This document shows positions 47,026 through 60,335 of a DNA stretch of 64,000 nt, one piece after another. The translations under genes were made by a program, and so were the position numbers. The stretch covers positions 2,108,001 through 2,172,000 of the forward strand of contig JANJXV010000129.1 of NCBI GenBank assembly GCA_024803745.1. The letters run 5' to 3'. Each line of letters begins with the position of its first letter. The first letter of the stretch is position 1. The stretch comes from Megascapheus bottae. Lineage: Eukaryota > Chordata > Mammalia > Rodentia > Geomyidae. The notes beneath the pieces are model-generated. The model did not search any database and was not told where the DNA came from. It saw nothing but the letters and a program-made list of their open reading frames with translations.

Positions 47026-47720
47026 TTTGGTTGTAAGACTTTAATTGTGCACCTGGGCAGTGTCCCTGGGCTCTTCAGCTCAAGGCTACAACCTTAAACA
47101 CCTTGAGCCACAGTGTCACTTCTGGTTTTCTGGTGCTTAAGTGGAAGAAACCGTTTCATGCACTTTAGTGTCTGGCCTGGCTTTGAACTGTGATCCTCAG
47201 AACCCAACCTTCTGAGATCATTTCCAGCTTTTTTTTGGTGTAAGTGGTACAGAGTAATTGAACACAGGGCTTTGTGCATACTAGGCAAGCAAACTACCAC
47301 TAGTGTGCACTCCAGCCTTAGATAAGGGCTTTCTTTTTCTTTTTCTATTTTTCACTCATGGGGCTTGAACTCTGGGCCTGGATGTTTACCTTAAGCTCTT
47401 CAGCTCAAGGCAAGAGCTCTACCACTTGAGGCACATTGTCATTTTGAATTTTCTGGATTACTTGGAAATAAGATTCTCACAGATTTTTATGCCTGGGCCG
47501 TCTTTGAACCTCGATCCTCCAGGGTAGCTAGGATTACCAGGGTGAGCCACCAGTCACGGGCATTAAACTATTATTTTTTGCATGTCCTATGGCTTCAACT
47601 CATGGCCAGAGCACATCCTAGGGCTTGCTCAAGGATAGCACTTTACTTCAGCCAGCCAAATCCCAGTCCAAATAGGCCACTCTTGAAGCTAGAATTACAG
47701 AGATCTGCCATAATACTGGC
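47025..47720 (-). repeat. SINE cluster, reversed
   Basis: Chimeric unit (47025-47225), ID piece (47225-47320), chimeric unit (47325-47568) and a truncated ID-type piece (47570-47720). Together with the previous cluster about 1.4 kb is almost solid SINE. Confidence 0.8.
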
Positions 47721-47816
47721 ATGTTGTTATCTAAGGATATAATTTTTCTTCTATTTTTGATGGCTTTTCCTTAGTGTACATATTTCCTACATATTTTATG
47801 GAAAACTTCCTTCCCA

Positions 47817-48022
47817 CTGGGGCCATAAGTTAAGCCTAGTGGAAGCGTTCTTGCCGAGCATGAATGAAGACCCAAGTTCAATTCCTCAGCACAACATTGA
47901 TAAAAAAAAATAAAAGTGGTGCTGTGGCACATGTGATAGAACTTGCGCCTTAAGAATAAACAAAAACAAAAACAAGGATCGTGCTCAGGTCCTGAGTCTA
48001 AGCCCAGTACTGGCAAAAAAAA
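47817..48022 (+). repeat. ID-type SINE
   Basis: It contains GCGTTCTTGCCGAGCATGAA, a GTTCAATTCCTCAGCAC box B-like motif and an A-rich tail. Confidence 0.85.
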
Positions 48023-48054
48023 ATTCTGCCCAAAGTAGACATTTAAACTTATTG

Positions 48055-48200
48055 TACTTTTCAAAAAATTTGTTGTTCAAGGTGATATACAAAGAGATTG
48101 CTGTTACATATGTAATGAGTACATTTCTTGTAAACACTGTTACCCCCTCCCCCATTTTCTCTTTCCTTTCCCCCCAAGTCATAAATTTCATTTACAACAA
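48055..48200 (-). mobile_element. Probable LINE-1 3' UTR fragment
   Basis: CAAGGTGATATACAAAGAGA, then GTAATGAGTACATTTCTTGT and a pyrimidine-rich run resemble reversed LINE-1 3' UTR text and the sequence at 41396-41660. Confidence 0.45.
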
Positions 48201-48594
48201 ATATATATGTATTTTCATTCCTGAAAAAAATAGTTTAAAATGTGTTCAAATAAATGATGTAGGTTGATATATTTATCAAAATGGATTACTTGAACTCTAA
48301 AATAAACATTCTAAGTAATTTTTCTCATAAAATTGTAGTAATGCTATAAAACTAATATAAAAGGAATTTTAGTTATTAATTTCTTATGTTTTACCTTTAA
48401 CATTATTACACTAAGCATACTGTTTATGGTATTAATACAGACAGCATGAAATATGATTATGTAAAAAAATTAAATGATTAAAAATAGTAAGGTTGGGGGC
48501 CAGTAGTTTGGCTTGGTGGCACACACCCTGGACTGGCAAAAAAGAAGTAGGGTTAGATAAATCAGATTTATTTCCAAATGTGTGGAAAATGGTA

Positions 48595-48795
48595 TGATTT
48601 CTTGTTTGGCTAGTCCTGCAGCTTGAACTGAGGGACCAGGAACTGTCCTTGGCCACATTTGTTCAAGGGTGGCACTCTTACACCTGAGCAACAGTGCCCC
48701 ATCTGCTTTTACTGTGTATGCAGTGTCGAGGAATTGAATCAAGGTCTTCTTGTATACTAGGTGAGCACTCTACAACTAGGCCACATTCAAAGCCA
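48595..48795 (-). repeat. ID-type SINE, diverged
   Basis: Reversed unit with GCAGCTTGAACTGAGGGACC and a degenerate box A complement ending GGTGAGCACTCTACAACTAG. Confidence 0.8.
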
Positions 48796-49209
48796 AAGTA
48801 GATTTTTGATGCTATTGTGGAGTCTTAATTTTCTTAAATATTTGTACAAAGCACAATGGATATATAAACAGACTTGAACTCACAGAACAGAGTCCCACAT
48901 AATATTACAGTTACTCTGGCACTTCTCCTGATTGACAAAGCACATTTCCAGGCATCTGCTCTGTCCTTCAGCTTTGGTAGCTGACTTGTCTTTCCATGGA
49001 GGCCTGGCCTGGATTCCTGGTGATTCCATGCATTTCATAGTTCCCTGTATATACAGTAAGGTTGTCTTCTATGGGACCAGACCTGTCTGGTTTTTGGCCC
49101 ACCCAGGACCTATGTGTCTGAGGTCTCACATTATAAGTGGAAAATAAAACACAGTATAATAAGCACTGAAGAACTGCACACCATAATATTAACAATGAGA
49201 GTTTAATAG
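48796..49209. other. Unassigned DNA downstream of the RalGDS-like linker
   Basis: Not a recognised repeat. A minus-strand frame (48968-49216) lies directly 3' of the RalGDS-like linker but shows no RasGEF catalytic motif. It may be the 3' UTR or intron of that gene; the same region of copy A lies left of the window. Confidence 0.4.
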
Positions 49210-51922
49210 TTAGCAAAGTAAATACAATGAATACTTGACAAGAATCATGAGAGCAAGATAAAGAGACGTCTTTTTAGGAAGGGGACAGGGAAGCTCTAAA
49301 TCCAGACTGGCCTCCAAGTTGCCTTCAGACAGTAATTCTACTTTCGAGTCCTCAGAAGGGTCTCCTTCCTCATGAGAAACAGAATGTCCTTCCTGAGTTA
49401 AGAGGGGGATGGATTCTGGTTTGTCGAATGGAGATTGAGTCTCTTTTAGTGAGATGGATGGGTCTGGATATTCTGTGAGGATGGATTCATTTTCCTCCAA
49501 TGAATCCAGTATTGAGAGTACACTTGCTGCTTCCCATGGGGACATTTTCCATGAGCCCAGCATGTGCCCCTTCAGCTTGCACAATAAGTGGAGTGTTACT
49601 CTGACTCAGATGGACTGACTCTGGGTGGAGTGTGAAAGGAAACGGAAGGAAATCTGGCTGCTCTTTTTCTTCCTCCATAGTATCTGCAGGTTCAACTGTG
49701 TCACACATGGGGTTCAGAGCAAAAGGTATATCCATAGGACTCTAAACCTGTTTGATAATTTCTACAGAAGGCCCATGCTTTCTGGAGTGCAGTGATGATT
49801 CTCAGTCTCCATCAGTCACCAGCTCCATTGGTGGGTTTTTCATCCGGAGTTCAGGATAAGCTCTTACACGATGACCCAAACCTAAGAATAGAAATAGGTA
49901 CAGAGTGGACAGAGTGGACTCTGCAAGTTGAAGTGTCACTCAACTTCCATGAGGATCTAATGGAGGAACCTGTAGAACTGGAGTTTGGACTGAACACTGA
50001 GGAGGTGTAGGGTCTTTCTAATGAGTGCTTATTCCCGAGTCCTTTCAGAGGACAGACATTACCTGGCTGACACCACCCATAAAGGGCATTTTGCCAAGCT
50101 CTGTAGAAGTAAGGGCCAACCAATATCTAGACCACATGGGCTTCCTACTCACAGGTTCTGAGGCACCCACACCAGGACTTCTACTTTTTCTTGGTCTTAC
50201 TGGTCACATATTCCTCCAGCTGGTCAAAAAGTTTGTGTTTAGAAGAGCAGGTCCAAAGCCGACATGTGGAGCCTCATATAGAGCTTGAGTTGTGTCAGGG
50301 TGTGGCAGTTCTTGAACTCGTAGAAATCACTCGGGTAGAAGTCCATTCACATCGTATAGATGGAACACATGATGTGTGGGCACATTCGGTACAAGGAAAG
50401 TGAGAGCCTTCTCTCTCCATCCTGAGCCTTTTACCAAAGCCCCTTTCTTGCAGGATTCTAATGCTGTGGCTGTCCTGCAGAGATGTGCACTTATGTTCTG
50501 GGAGGGGGGTAAGAGACACTCGAGAACAGGATGACTTTTACCTCCCACTTCCAGAAGCTTCTGAGAGAGGCCTCTATGCATCTGTCCAAAGTAAACGCAC
50601 CTTAAATTAACTAAGTAAATGCTCTAAATAAATCAATAAGTGAATGCTCTAAATAAAGAACTAAATGCTCATTCCTCTAATCTTAGCCACCCAGCAGGCT
50701 GAGCTCTGAAGAACATAGTGGAAAGCCAGTCTAGTCAGTAAAAGTCTAAAGGCACTTGTCTTCAATTAGGCAGCAAAAAGCCAGAACTTGACCTATGACT
50801 CAAATGGTACAGTGCTAATTTTGAACACCAAAGGGATGGCATTTAGACCTGGGTTCAGGTTCAAGTGGCAGCACTGGACCACACACCAAAATGTAAATGC
50901 TTTCAGGTTCTAACAGGCAAAGCTATCACAATCCCTCCCTGATGGCTCAAAAGTGATTCAGCCCCCAGCTTTTCCTCTGACTCCAGTATTTCACAGGCCT
51001 CCGCCATTAGTACTGACACCTCATTTCTTACTGGGAAATGGAATTTCCTAGGATGTCACCTAGGTGATGGCTGCAGTTGGGAGCCACTTACTCATGCCTG
51101 AAGTCCAACTTCTCAGTAAGCACACTGTTGAGACTCCAGTAGCTTGTGAGGGAAATGAAATGGCATTGTGTCCCAGTCATAATGAAGTAGTTTGTGCACT
51201 TGTATCATGCTTAGATCCCCTGTGAACACCCCAGTGAACCAAACAGGCTCAGAGAGGAGCCAAGTATTCCAAGGCTTGGCCAGGTGTGATGAGCAAACAT
51301 GGGTATGGAGGGGGAACACTCACTTTTTCAAGAGAATTTCCAGCAACTACTACATTGTCCTCCACTATTTGAAATTGTGCAGGAAGTTTCCCACATAAAA
51401 GAGATCACCTTTCTGGTAGGCAGGGATCAGCTTTGTCAGCAGCATCTCCAACAGGCCTTCCTCCAGGATCCATAGGTTACAAGGCTCATTCAGAGTCTGA
51501 GCTGACTTACCATCACACTGTATTGGCAAAACAGTGGATATTTCAAACGTAGGAATGGGACCACACTTCACACTGAGGAATTGGTATAGAGTAGATTGGA
51601 AATGACACACTCTAATCTCAGTATAGTCACTTGAAAGCACACAAGAAGGTTGTAGTTTGTGGGCAGGATGATGGGTTCAAATAGGTTTCCTCTCAATATA
51701 CCTCATCTGAGTTTCCCTGGAGTTTCCTGGCTTTCTTCCTAGAGAAATGCCTGATATACTGGAATTTTGTCTTGGCCCTGATCCAGCATCTACTTCTTCA
51801 AGTGAGACATCCATATCTCTCATGCCTGAGATCCGAGCCTCCTGACCTTTGGCAACAGCACAGCAACATCTTTCTTCCTCCTGAGCCACAGGCCAAGGGA
51901 GCTGACTTGAGCTGGTTGTCAC
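49210..51922 (-). pseudogene. RalGDS-like pseudogene, copy B
   Basis: Same exons as copy A: 5' candidate 51702-51880, RasGEF_N halves 51324-51517 and 50153-50474, linker below. The sequence here reaches further 3', giving an open linker of 124 codons (49210-49584). It is rich in Ser, Glu and Pro (SLEENESILTEYPDPSISL) and ends in a hydrophobic tail and stop. The TAG pair in the domain core and the TGA before MDFYPSDF are shared with copy A. A one-base loss near 50374 is private to this copy. No catalytic domain seen. Confidence 0.7.
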
Positions 51923-52266
51923 ATACAGTGGCTTGGTTACCAGGGTTCCATATTCTGTTCCATTGTGAGGGAGGTAGGGTCACCTTTCAAGGCCCAATGA
52001 CCAAAGCTCCTTGCTCACAGAACACCTCCCCAAAGACATACTGGAGGCTGAATCTCCCTTCCCACCTCACATATGGATGTAGTAAACAGCACACCTTTTT
52101 GTTCAAATCCCAAGTCATTAACTAGGCGTAAGTGCTAGCCTGGTCTCAGGCTCAAGGAACCTTTCTTAGGTAAGATCCAAACTTAACTGTCACTATTCCC
52201 CTTAGACTTCACAAGACATTTTGCTTCACAGTGCCTTCTCAGCTTGCATTTTGCCTCTTGCACATT

Positions 52267-52892
52267 TTTTTTGCTAGTCCTGGGACTTGACCTCAGAGCC
52301 TGACCATTGTTCTTAGGCTTTCTTTAGGCTATAGCTGTCCCACCAAGCCACAGCACCACTTCCAGAGTTTTCTATGTATATGGTACTGCAGAATCAAACC
52401 GGACTCTTTTTGTGTGGTAGCCAAGCACTCTACAAATAGATGAAAGACCCAGGCCATCTTGCACATATTTTTCACTTCAATCTACTAGGACGTTGTTAGG
52501 TTTCTGTATCCTAATCTATTTTTCTTCCTGAAGAATATCTGTGCTGTCATCTGTAAAAATGCAAGTGGGAAAATCACAGAAGCATTGGTGACATAAAAAA
52601 AGTCTTACAGACATAGATAAGTGTTCATTCTTTGTAGGAGAAAGGATATTTTGATATGATGATGATGACTATTTATAAATACTTAATCGGGGTTTAGACT
52701 TTGGCCCAGTGGTAGAGTGCTTGCCTAGCATCCATGAAGATCTAGGTGTGAGTCCTTAATATCACACAGATATAAAAATCCATATGGCAATGTGGCTCAA
52801 GTGGCAGAGGGCTAGACTTGGGAAAAGCCAAGAGCAGTGCTCAGGCCCTGAGTTCAAGCCCCAGGAATGGCAGAAAAAACAAAAGAAAAGAA
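52267..52892. repeat. Two SINEs, copy B
   Basis: Counterparts of 3026-3215 (minus) and 3446-3660 (plus). The AAAAG tail of the second is shorter here. Confidence 0.8.
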
Positions 52893-53942
52893 ATGTGCTT
52901 TTTACAAGTTATTCACTCACAGCATTTGCCTCTGAATTCTTCGCTTCTGCATCTTGTGACTTATCCCTTTCCCTCAATGTAGACAAGAAAAACAGATTTT
53001 ATTACTTGCTATCCTTTGTCCAATCTTTGGATATTAATTCAAAATACAATATTGCCTGAGATATTGTGTGTGTGCATGTGTGTGTGTATCTGCCAATGTG
53101 TGCATGCACACATGTGTACAGGGTTTAGGGCTTACTCATAGGGCCTGTGTGATAACCCTCAGCATCTTTTCCTCAAAGGTATTGGTCTTTCACTTGTAGC
53201 TTATTATAGCTAATTGGAGTTGAGAGATTCACTCAATTTCTTGCCCTGTGCATTGGAACCCAGTGCTGGTTTCTCATATTGTTAATTGTAGCTATAGAGA
53301 AGCCTGAGGTCTGGGGATCCTCGTTAGAATCCAGCCCCTGAAAGAAAGTCACTGATAGAAATCTTTATCTTCAGTTAAGCACGAATAAATAAGGCAAAAG
53401 TGGAACTGTGGCTCAGTTCCTCTTGTAGCAGCCATGAGAAAATTAGTAATTGTCAGCACCTGGTCCCTGAGAGAAATCCTTAGCACTAGTTCAAAAAAAG
53501 AAAGAAAATAATGAAAAAAATTAAAACTTGCTGAGGAATCCATAAGGATAAACGTGCCTGTGAATAATCTTGTCATTTCAGATTCCCTCAAGAGCTTATG
53601 TCTCTCTATATTTTATCAAGTTTTTTTAAAAGATATTTACATATTTTCTATCTTTCTTAAACAGAGATAGCCATCCACAAAACACAAACACAAACTCTCA
53701 CACAGTATACCACCCACCCATAAGTGTCTGGCTATGTATATATGTATAGTCATATGTATTGATCTGTCTCTCTATACTAATATATTAATGCATAAACATA
53801 TGTATTTAGACAAACAGGAAACATACATAGATAGGTCTCAGGCATTTCCAGATTTTGTGCAAGTCTTCTGAGTGCAACTTACCATTGTATTGTTTGTCAA
53901 GATAGAGTCCCTCTAACTTTTGGCCAGCTTCTTGTCCTTTGA

Positions 53943-54139
53943 TACTTTTTTCTGCCAGTCCTCGGTTTTGAACGCTAGGCCTGGATGCTGTCACTGAGCT
54001 TGAGCTTCTTGCATTCAGTAGTTTATTGCAGATAAGAGTCTCATGGAGTTTCTGTCCTGGGCTGGCTTTGAATTATGATCCTCAGATCTCAAACTCCTGA
54101 GTAGCTAGGATGACAGTCTTGAGCTACCAGTACCTGGTT
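53943..54139 (-). repeat. Chimeric B1/ID SINE, copy B
   Basis: Counterpart of 4710-4906. Confidence 0.8.
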
Positions 54140-57100
54140 CCTTTGCCTCTTTTACCCTTTTTTTGGCCCCACCACAGCCATGGTATCTACCTTCCTATGT
54201 TCTCCCCGCCTTCCCCCAGACAGGGGTCTGACAGATGCTTTCCACCCACTTATTCATGTTCTCCTCTGTATTGGCTGACAGCTAAGACATGCACTCACTT
54301 GTCTGGATGCCAAACACAAAGCCATGTGATTGTTTCTCAGTCTGGAACATCCTATCAGATTTATAGCACCACAGAGGGTCAGGTTGATGCTCCTCCAGGG
54401 CTTCTTAAATTGTTCTCATATTAATCCACAACACGTTTGTCATCACTTGTCCAGCTAATTCATGGACTAAAGCAGCATTCCCTACAAACTTAGATCCCAA
54501 TACCATGAGGACACTCAAGGGTGCATTAGGAGTGTGACCTGCAGGTGGATGTGAGCCTGTCTAAGTTGGAGGGGATTTCTCCACCACAGGAAATGGAATA
54601 CAAATTTAGAATCTGCTTTCATGAGGTGACAATCTCTGGCAGATGTTCTTATCAAATGTGGCACTGCCAACTTCCAGCTTAAAACATGGGTTGATGACCC
54701 AGCATAACAGAGAATGTATTCACCCCGGCCCAACACATAGGCTGGGACCCTGAACTTTCAGGTAGCATTTGGCTTTGAATGTCATGAGATCTTAGTCTAT
54801 AAATGATGAGCCCCCTCCTGTGAGGCATAGCAAACGGAGCCAAAGTGCAACCCAGTTAAGCACCAGATCAAGCTTCCCTTCTACAGTAGGGTATGGTTTG
54901 GAAACTGTGCATAGCTTCTGTTTGAAGCCAGTCCAGAAAGGAAAGTCCATGAAACTCTCATTTCCAGTTAACTGCCAAGAAAAAGCCAAAGATAGAGATG
55001 AAACTCAAGGGAGCTAGAGAACCATCTGAAAAGAATGGTTACAGCCTGCAACATCCTCATTATCTGATCTTGAAAACATCTCTGCGTGCATCCCAGCATG
55101 CAGCCAGCATCTGGGATTGACAGTGACCCCTGCGCCCATTGGCAATCTGCACTGTCTCTGACATCTGTAATGTGAACCTCATTCTGTTGGGTTTGTGAAG
55201 CGGTGTCAACCCTGCAGAAGGACCCAACTGTGCCCTAACTCCCACTGTCCCCTGGGGCCCCTAGCATTCCCCCATCTGCACCCCTCCTGTGGCTTCTGAT
55301 CCTATGGAGCCCTCCTGCCCTGTCCAACACTCACATGAAGTGCATATTTCTTCTCCTGGGGCAACTTCTCCACAGAGAGTACAGGACATGCCCACTCTCC
55401 AGGCACGGGGAGATCCTGCCAAAGTAGCAAATCAGTGATAAGGACATAAAGTGATGAATAGAATTTTAGATCCTGATGGTAGACAGTCTGCAAAATCCAA
55501 GCGAGAATGGAATTGGAGGGGACCAGCGATCAGGATGTGGGCATGGAGCTTCCCTGCCAAGGGGGTGGGGGAAGTCACAGACTGGGGGATGCACAGGATG
55601 ATCCATGGGCCCTGTGCAGCTACTGGGTCACCCCCTTCTGCATCTCAGCCTTTGGCTTTGAGCTCTGTGATCGTCAAGATGTGCACAGTCTGTACTCTGG
55701 CTGGCAGAAGAAAGGACCCTGGGAAGACAATTGTAGACCCTTTGTGAGTGTAGGAAGGGTTAGGCTGGACACCCAGTCCAAGAGGAGCTAAAACTGGAGT
55801 CGAGGGGTGTGCAAGGAGTGGGTGTGAGGGTTGTGGGCAGTCACACTCACGGCAGAGGTGGCTCTGTCTGTGGGGTGAGTGCCTCCCTGCAGGCACAGAA
55901 CTGGACATATCAGAGATCCACATGAAAAGGAAAAGCTGGAAATGGCACTGTGGTTCAAATGGTAGAGCATCAACCTTGAGCAAAAGAGCTCAGGGACAGT
56001 ACCCAGGACCTGAGTTCAAGCCTCATGACTGTAAAAGAAAAAGAACCAGGACTATGAGATGGAACCTGGTACTCTCTTGGTCTAATCAGACACAAGAAGA
56101 GGCCGGGATAGGCTGTGGAAAAACACAGAGAACATCTTCCCCCAGCTCATCCTGTCCTGCATGCAGGGACAGCCATGTAACTAGGGCTACGGTGAGATCA
56201 TCTTCACCCCTGTGCTGCCATCTGAATTGTAGGCCTCTGTCCTGGCATGGGGTGTCCTGATGGCTGAGCAGGTGCCCTAACCCTAGATGGAGAGCAGCCA
56301 CTGACTGTGGTAGCTAAGGAGAGATCTGTTCCATAGCTATCAGGCCACCCAGCATGGGAGCCATAACCACCCCCCACCCAGGTAGAGGCCAATGGTTCTC
56401 CAGGTGCTACTAACATTGCCCCACCCCTAGCTCTGGGTACACGTGACATTCCCTCCACAAGGAGCAGGACTAAGTGAAGGATCAGGAAGCTGCCTATGGG
56501 CTTCAGATGATGGCCAGGCTGGCACTACAGATGGCCTCAATCTGTCAGCACCTTCCCCTGCCTCCATCATTCCTCCATCATGCCTCTCTACCTCCCACCC
56601 ATTAACCTTGGAAACCAATGAACTGGGCTCTCATCATTCCTCTCATCTCTTCACCCACCTTACCATGCGTCCATCCCTCTGTCACTTCCACCCCACACAC
56701 ATCCCACCACCAGCCACCCTCTAGCTTATGAGGATCTCAGAGGAAGCTCTTGGTGAAGGGCTTGTGACCACAAAACAGTTACTGTCACCCGCTCTGGCCT
56801 GATCCACCACAGAATAAGAACAGCCAAGCAAGCACACACTGCAGCAGAGTTGCTCTGCTGCCACTCTGATTTCTTCATGGCCAGGACTTGGCTCTCCTCA
56901 GCCTCTCAGCTCAGTAACCAGAACATTGTGCTTTCACAGAGCCATGGCTTCCAGTCTCCATGGACACAATGACATCAAGGTGATGCCAACTTCCCCATCT
57001 CTATATACTTCTAACTATGGGATGGGAGCTGAGGTTCTCTTCTGTCACTCCATCCGCTAAGAGGCTCATGCAGATTTCTATCCTTTGCTCATCATGGTGA

Positions 57101-57282
57101 CTCTTTGGTTAACAAGTCACTGCTGGGCTTCCAGTTCACCACATATAGAACCCATACTCCAACACTTTTCTTAGAAGGACTGATGACTTTTAAATATTCT
57201 CTAGTTTTAAATTTCTAGTTCCTTCTCTCTTTCATTTATATATTTCCCTTCCTCACATCCTTCTCTTTTTTACCTTCCTTCT
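54140..57282. other. Largely unique DNA, copy B
   Basis: Counterpart of 4907-8049, with an ID half SINE at 55923-56044. The candidate orphan exons lie at 55064-55211 and 55335-55415. The first has lost its donor GT (now AT); the second keeps both splice sites. Confidence 0.5.
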
Positions 57283-58670
57283 TTCATTCCTGGCCTTGAA
57301 CTCAAAACCTGGATCTTTTTCTTAGCTTTTCTTTGCTCAAGGTAGCACTCTAGCTCTTGAGCCACAGCTCTACTTCAAACTTTGTTCTTGCTCTAAACTG
57401 GGAGTATGAGTCTCATGCATTTTTCCCTTTGCTGGGTTGGTTTTAAACCACAATACTAAGATCAGGATCCTGAATATGCCTCGGATTACAGGTATTATCT
57501 AATCAAAACAAATTCCTGATTTCTTTTTTAGACATAATTATTTCTTTCAGGTGAGCCACCAGCCACGCATGCAAGAGCATTGCAGGATCCCAGCATTCAT
57601 CTTGTCTCCAGTCTTATTCCATCCATCTCACAATGGTCATCTAAAACACCCTGCTGCATGCTTGAAGTCGCAAGGAACGTTCTCAACGCCATGAGAAGCC
57701 CCCTTAAGCTCTGCCTCAGACATGCCCAGCCCCCATCCCACTTCCACATGAGCATTTGATTAGGAGAAATTTCCTGAGTACATCATCATCTTTTCCTCAC
57801 CATTCAAATTTCATCTTTGGAGTCATTTCTCCCAGACAAAGAGGAACATGATCCATGGTTTGATAGCAGCTCCAGCTTCATAGTCCCAGCCACCAACACC
57901 CCCCCCATTACCCTGCCAGACACCTGAATTCAAGAACAATGTTTTCACTACCCCTGACTCTTATCAAATGTTTTAACTTATACAGTGCATTAAAATAATT
58001 TTACTAAATGGAATAAACACATGGCATCAAGCTTCAGAATCTTTGCACCTGAACTTTTAGTGAATAACAGACACACCAGCATTTCTGTAGCCAACAGAAA
58101 TCTTAGCTTTGAGATTTCAGCATTCCTGGTATCCAAGTTTGGATGTGCTAACACTGCCCTTAATGAGGCACTTCAACCACACAATCCCACAACAATCAAT
58201 GTCATTTGACATTCACTGGTAGGTGGTGCTAGGAAAAAGACTGATGTGCCAACTCCATGCTGGCTTGACCTATGCCATCTTCAAACCTGGAGCAAGTGGG
58301 GCTCCTCTCTCCGTGACATCTTTTCTCTACTACCCCAGGAGGACCATTACCTTGAGTCAAAATTATGAAGACTATCTCTACCAGCAAAGATTCCAGTGAG
58401 ATGTGCCTACATGGATAAAGCTAAAATCTCACTAAAGTGAGGTTGTTGGCAGTGCTGGAGCCTGAACTCAGGGCCTGGGCACTAAGCATTTGTACTCAAG
58501 ACTAGCCCTTTACCACTTGAGCCCAAACTCCATTCCCAGCTGTTTTTATTTTTGGTAGTAAGAATCTATCAGACTTTCCTGTTCTAGGTGACTTGGAGCT
58601 TCCATACTCAGATCTCAGCCTCCTGACCAGCCTGGATTAAAAGTGTGGATCAGCCATGCGCCACACCTGA
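57283..58670. repeat. Two chimeric SINEs around unique DNA, copy B
   Basis: Reversed SINEs at 57283-57505 and 58447-58670, with about 0.9 kb of unassigned DNA between. Counterpart of 8050-9436. Confidence 0.8.
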
Positions 58671-59048
58671 GGACTTCTGCCAGCACAATTTTCCCAAAAA
58701 TTGGAAGAGGAAGATGAGGGAGGATTGGGCTCATCCTGACCTGCATATGAAGGAGAGCATCAGCCCGTGAAATTCATTCCCTGTTGTAGACTGCTGGAGA
58801 AAAGGTAGCAAATAGGCACAGGCTGGCAGCAGATGCCACAGAACAACTTGTGACCAAGACTCCCAGAGCAGACCTCAGAATCGATGACAGAGTTGGATCT
58901 ATCCAGTAACAGAGGCAGTGGTGACACCTGAAACTGCGCGTTTGAGCCTTTGCTGCTAGTAAACAGGGCCACCTATGTCTCAATGAGAAAGGTGAGATTT
59001 TGGTGGAGAAGGTGAGATTAAACATTATGTATCATGCCAGAAGACAGA

Positions 59049-59919
59049 CTATAAGGGGTCTTTTATTATTCCAAGTGAAATTTTGGATTTCCTCTTCTGT
59101 TTCTTTAAAGAATGACATTGGGATATTGATTGAAGATTGCCATTTTTACAATATTACTCCTTCCAAACCAGGAGCATAGGTTTTTGCATTTCCTCAGTTC
59201 TGCGTTAATTTCCTTCTCCAGGGTTTAGAGTTCCATCAAAAAGGTGCTTTACATTCTAAGTTAATTCCTAGGTATTTTATATTCTTTGATAGCAAAATGA
59301 GTTGCTATCCTGATTCTTGCCTCATTCCTCTCGTTTCTTGGCATATAAGAAGGCAGTTGACATTGAAGGTTAACTTTATACCCTGCTACCTTACCAAAGT
59401 TTTATATCAGCTCAAGCAGCTTCGGAGTAGAGACTATAGGGTTCTTTAAATACAGAATCATGTCATCTGTAAGGAGAGAAAGTTTCAGTTCCTCTTTCCT
59501 TTTCCTCCTCACTCCAGTTAGAATGGCCAAGATCCAGAAATCTAATAACTTATGCTGGAGGGGATGTGGCCAGGAGGGATCACTACTACACTGTGGTGGG
59601 ATTGCAAACTCGTTCAACCACTATGGAAAGCACTATGGCAGTATCCCAAAAAGACTAAACATAGAGCTCCCCTGTGATCCAGCAATTTCTCTACTTGCCA
59701 ATCGTCCAGATAGGACATACTAAATTCACTAGAACAATAACATTTATCACAGCACTATTTACTATAGCAAAGGTATGGAACCTACCCAGATGCCCGTCAG
59801 TTGATGAGTAGATCAAATATGGTATTTTTACACAATGGAATTCTGTGCTTCTGTCAGAAAGAATGACATAGACGAATTTGTAAGGAAATAGACTGTAAAG
59901 TTTAGAAATTAGTTTCTGT
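59049..59919 (+). mobile_element. LINE-1 fragment with inverted 5' part, copy B
   Basis: Same twin-primed structure as in copy A, with the switch at about 59500. A small deletion near the right end (GAAAGACTG reduced to GACTG) distinguishes it. Confidence 0.85.
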
Positions 59920-59956
59920 CTCCTTCTCTATCTCTGTACAATTTAGAAGTTCCTGT

Positions 59957-60020
59957 TTCTCTCACTTTCTGTCTCTTTTCTCTTTTTCTCTCTCTCTTTC
60001 TGTCTCTCTCTTTCTCTCTC

Positions 60021-60075
<55 letters not shown>

Positions 60076-60230
60076 CTTAGGCTTGAACTCAGGGACTGAG
60101 CTACTTTTGCTCAAGGTTAGCACTCTACCATTTGGACCACAGTGCTGCTTCTGGGTTGCTCTTTCACGTAGTATTGAGGAATCGAACCCAGGCCTTCATC
60201 CTTGATAGGTTAGCACTCTACCACTAAGCC
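59957..60230. repeat. CT microsatellite and ID-type SINE, copy B
   Basis: CT run to about 60070, shorter than in copy A, then the reversed ID unit. Confidence 0.9.
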
Positions 60231-60335
60231 ACACAGTAAGCTTTTAGAGGTTTCTGACAAAGGTTTTCCTACATGCTATTATTTCTTCTGTGAGTGCTCT
60301 TAATGCTTGCTGAAGGTTGACTTTGTTTAGAAGAC

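Noticed and set aside
46825..47097. Open frame rich in Ser and Leu
   Set aside because: Translation of a CT microsatellite.
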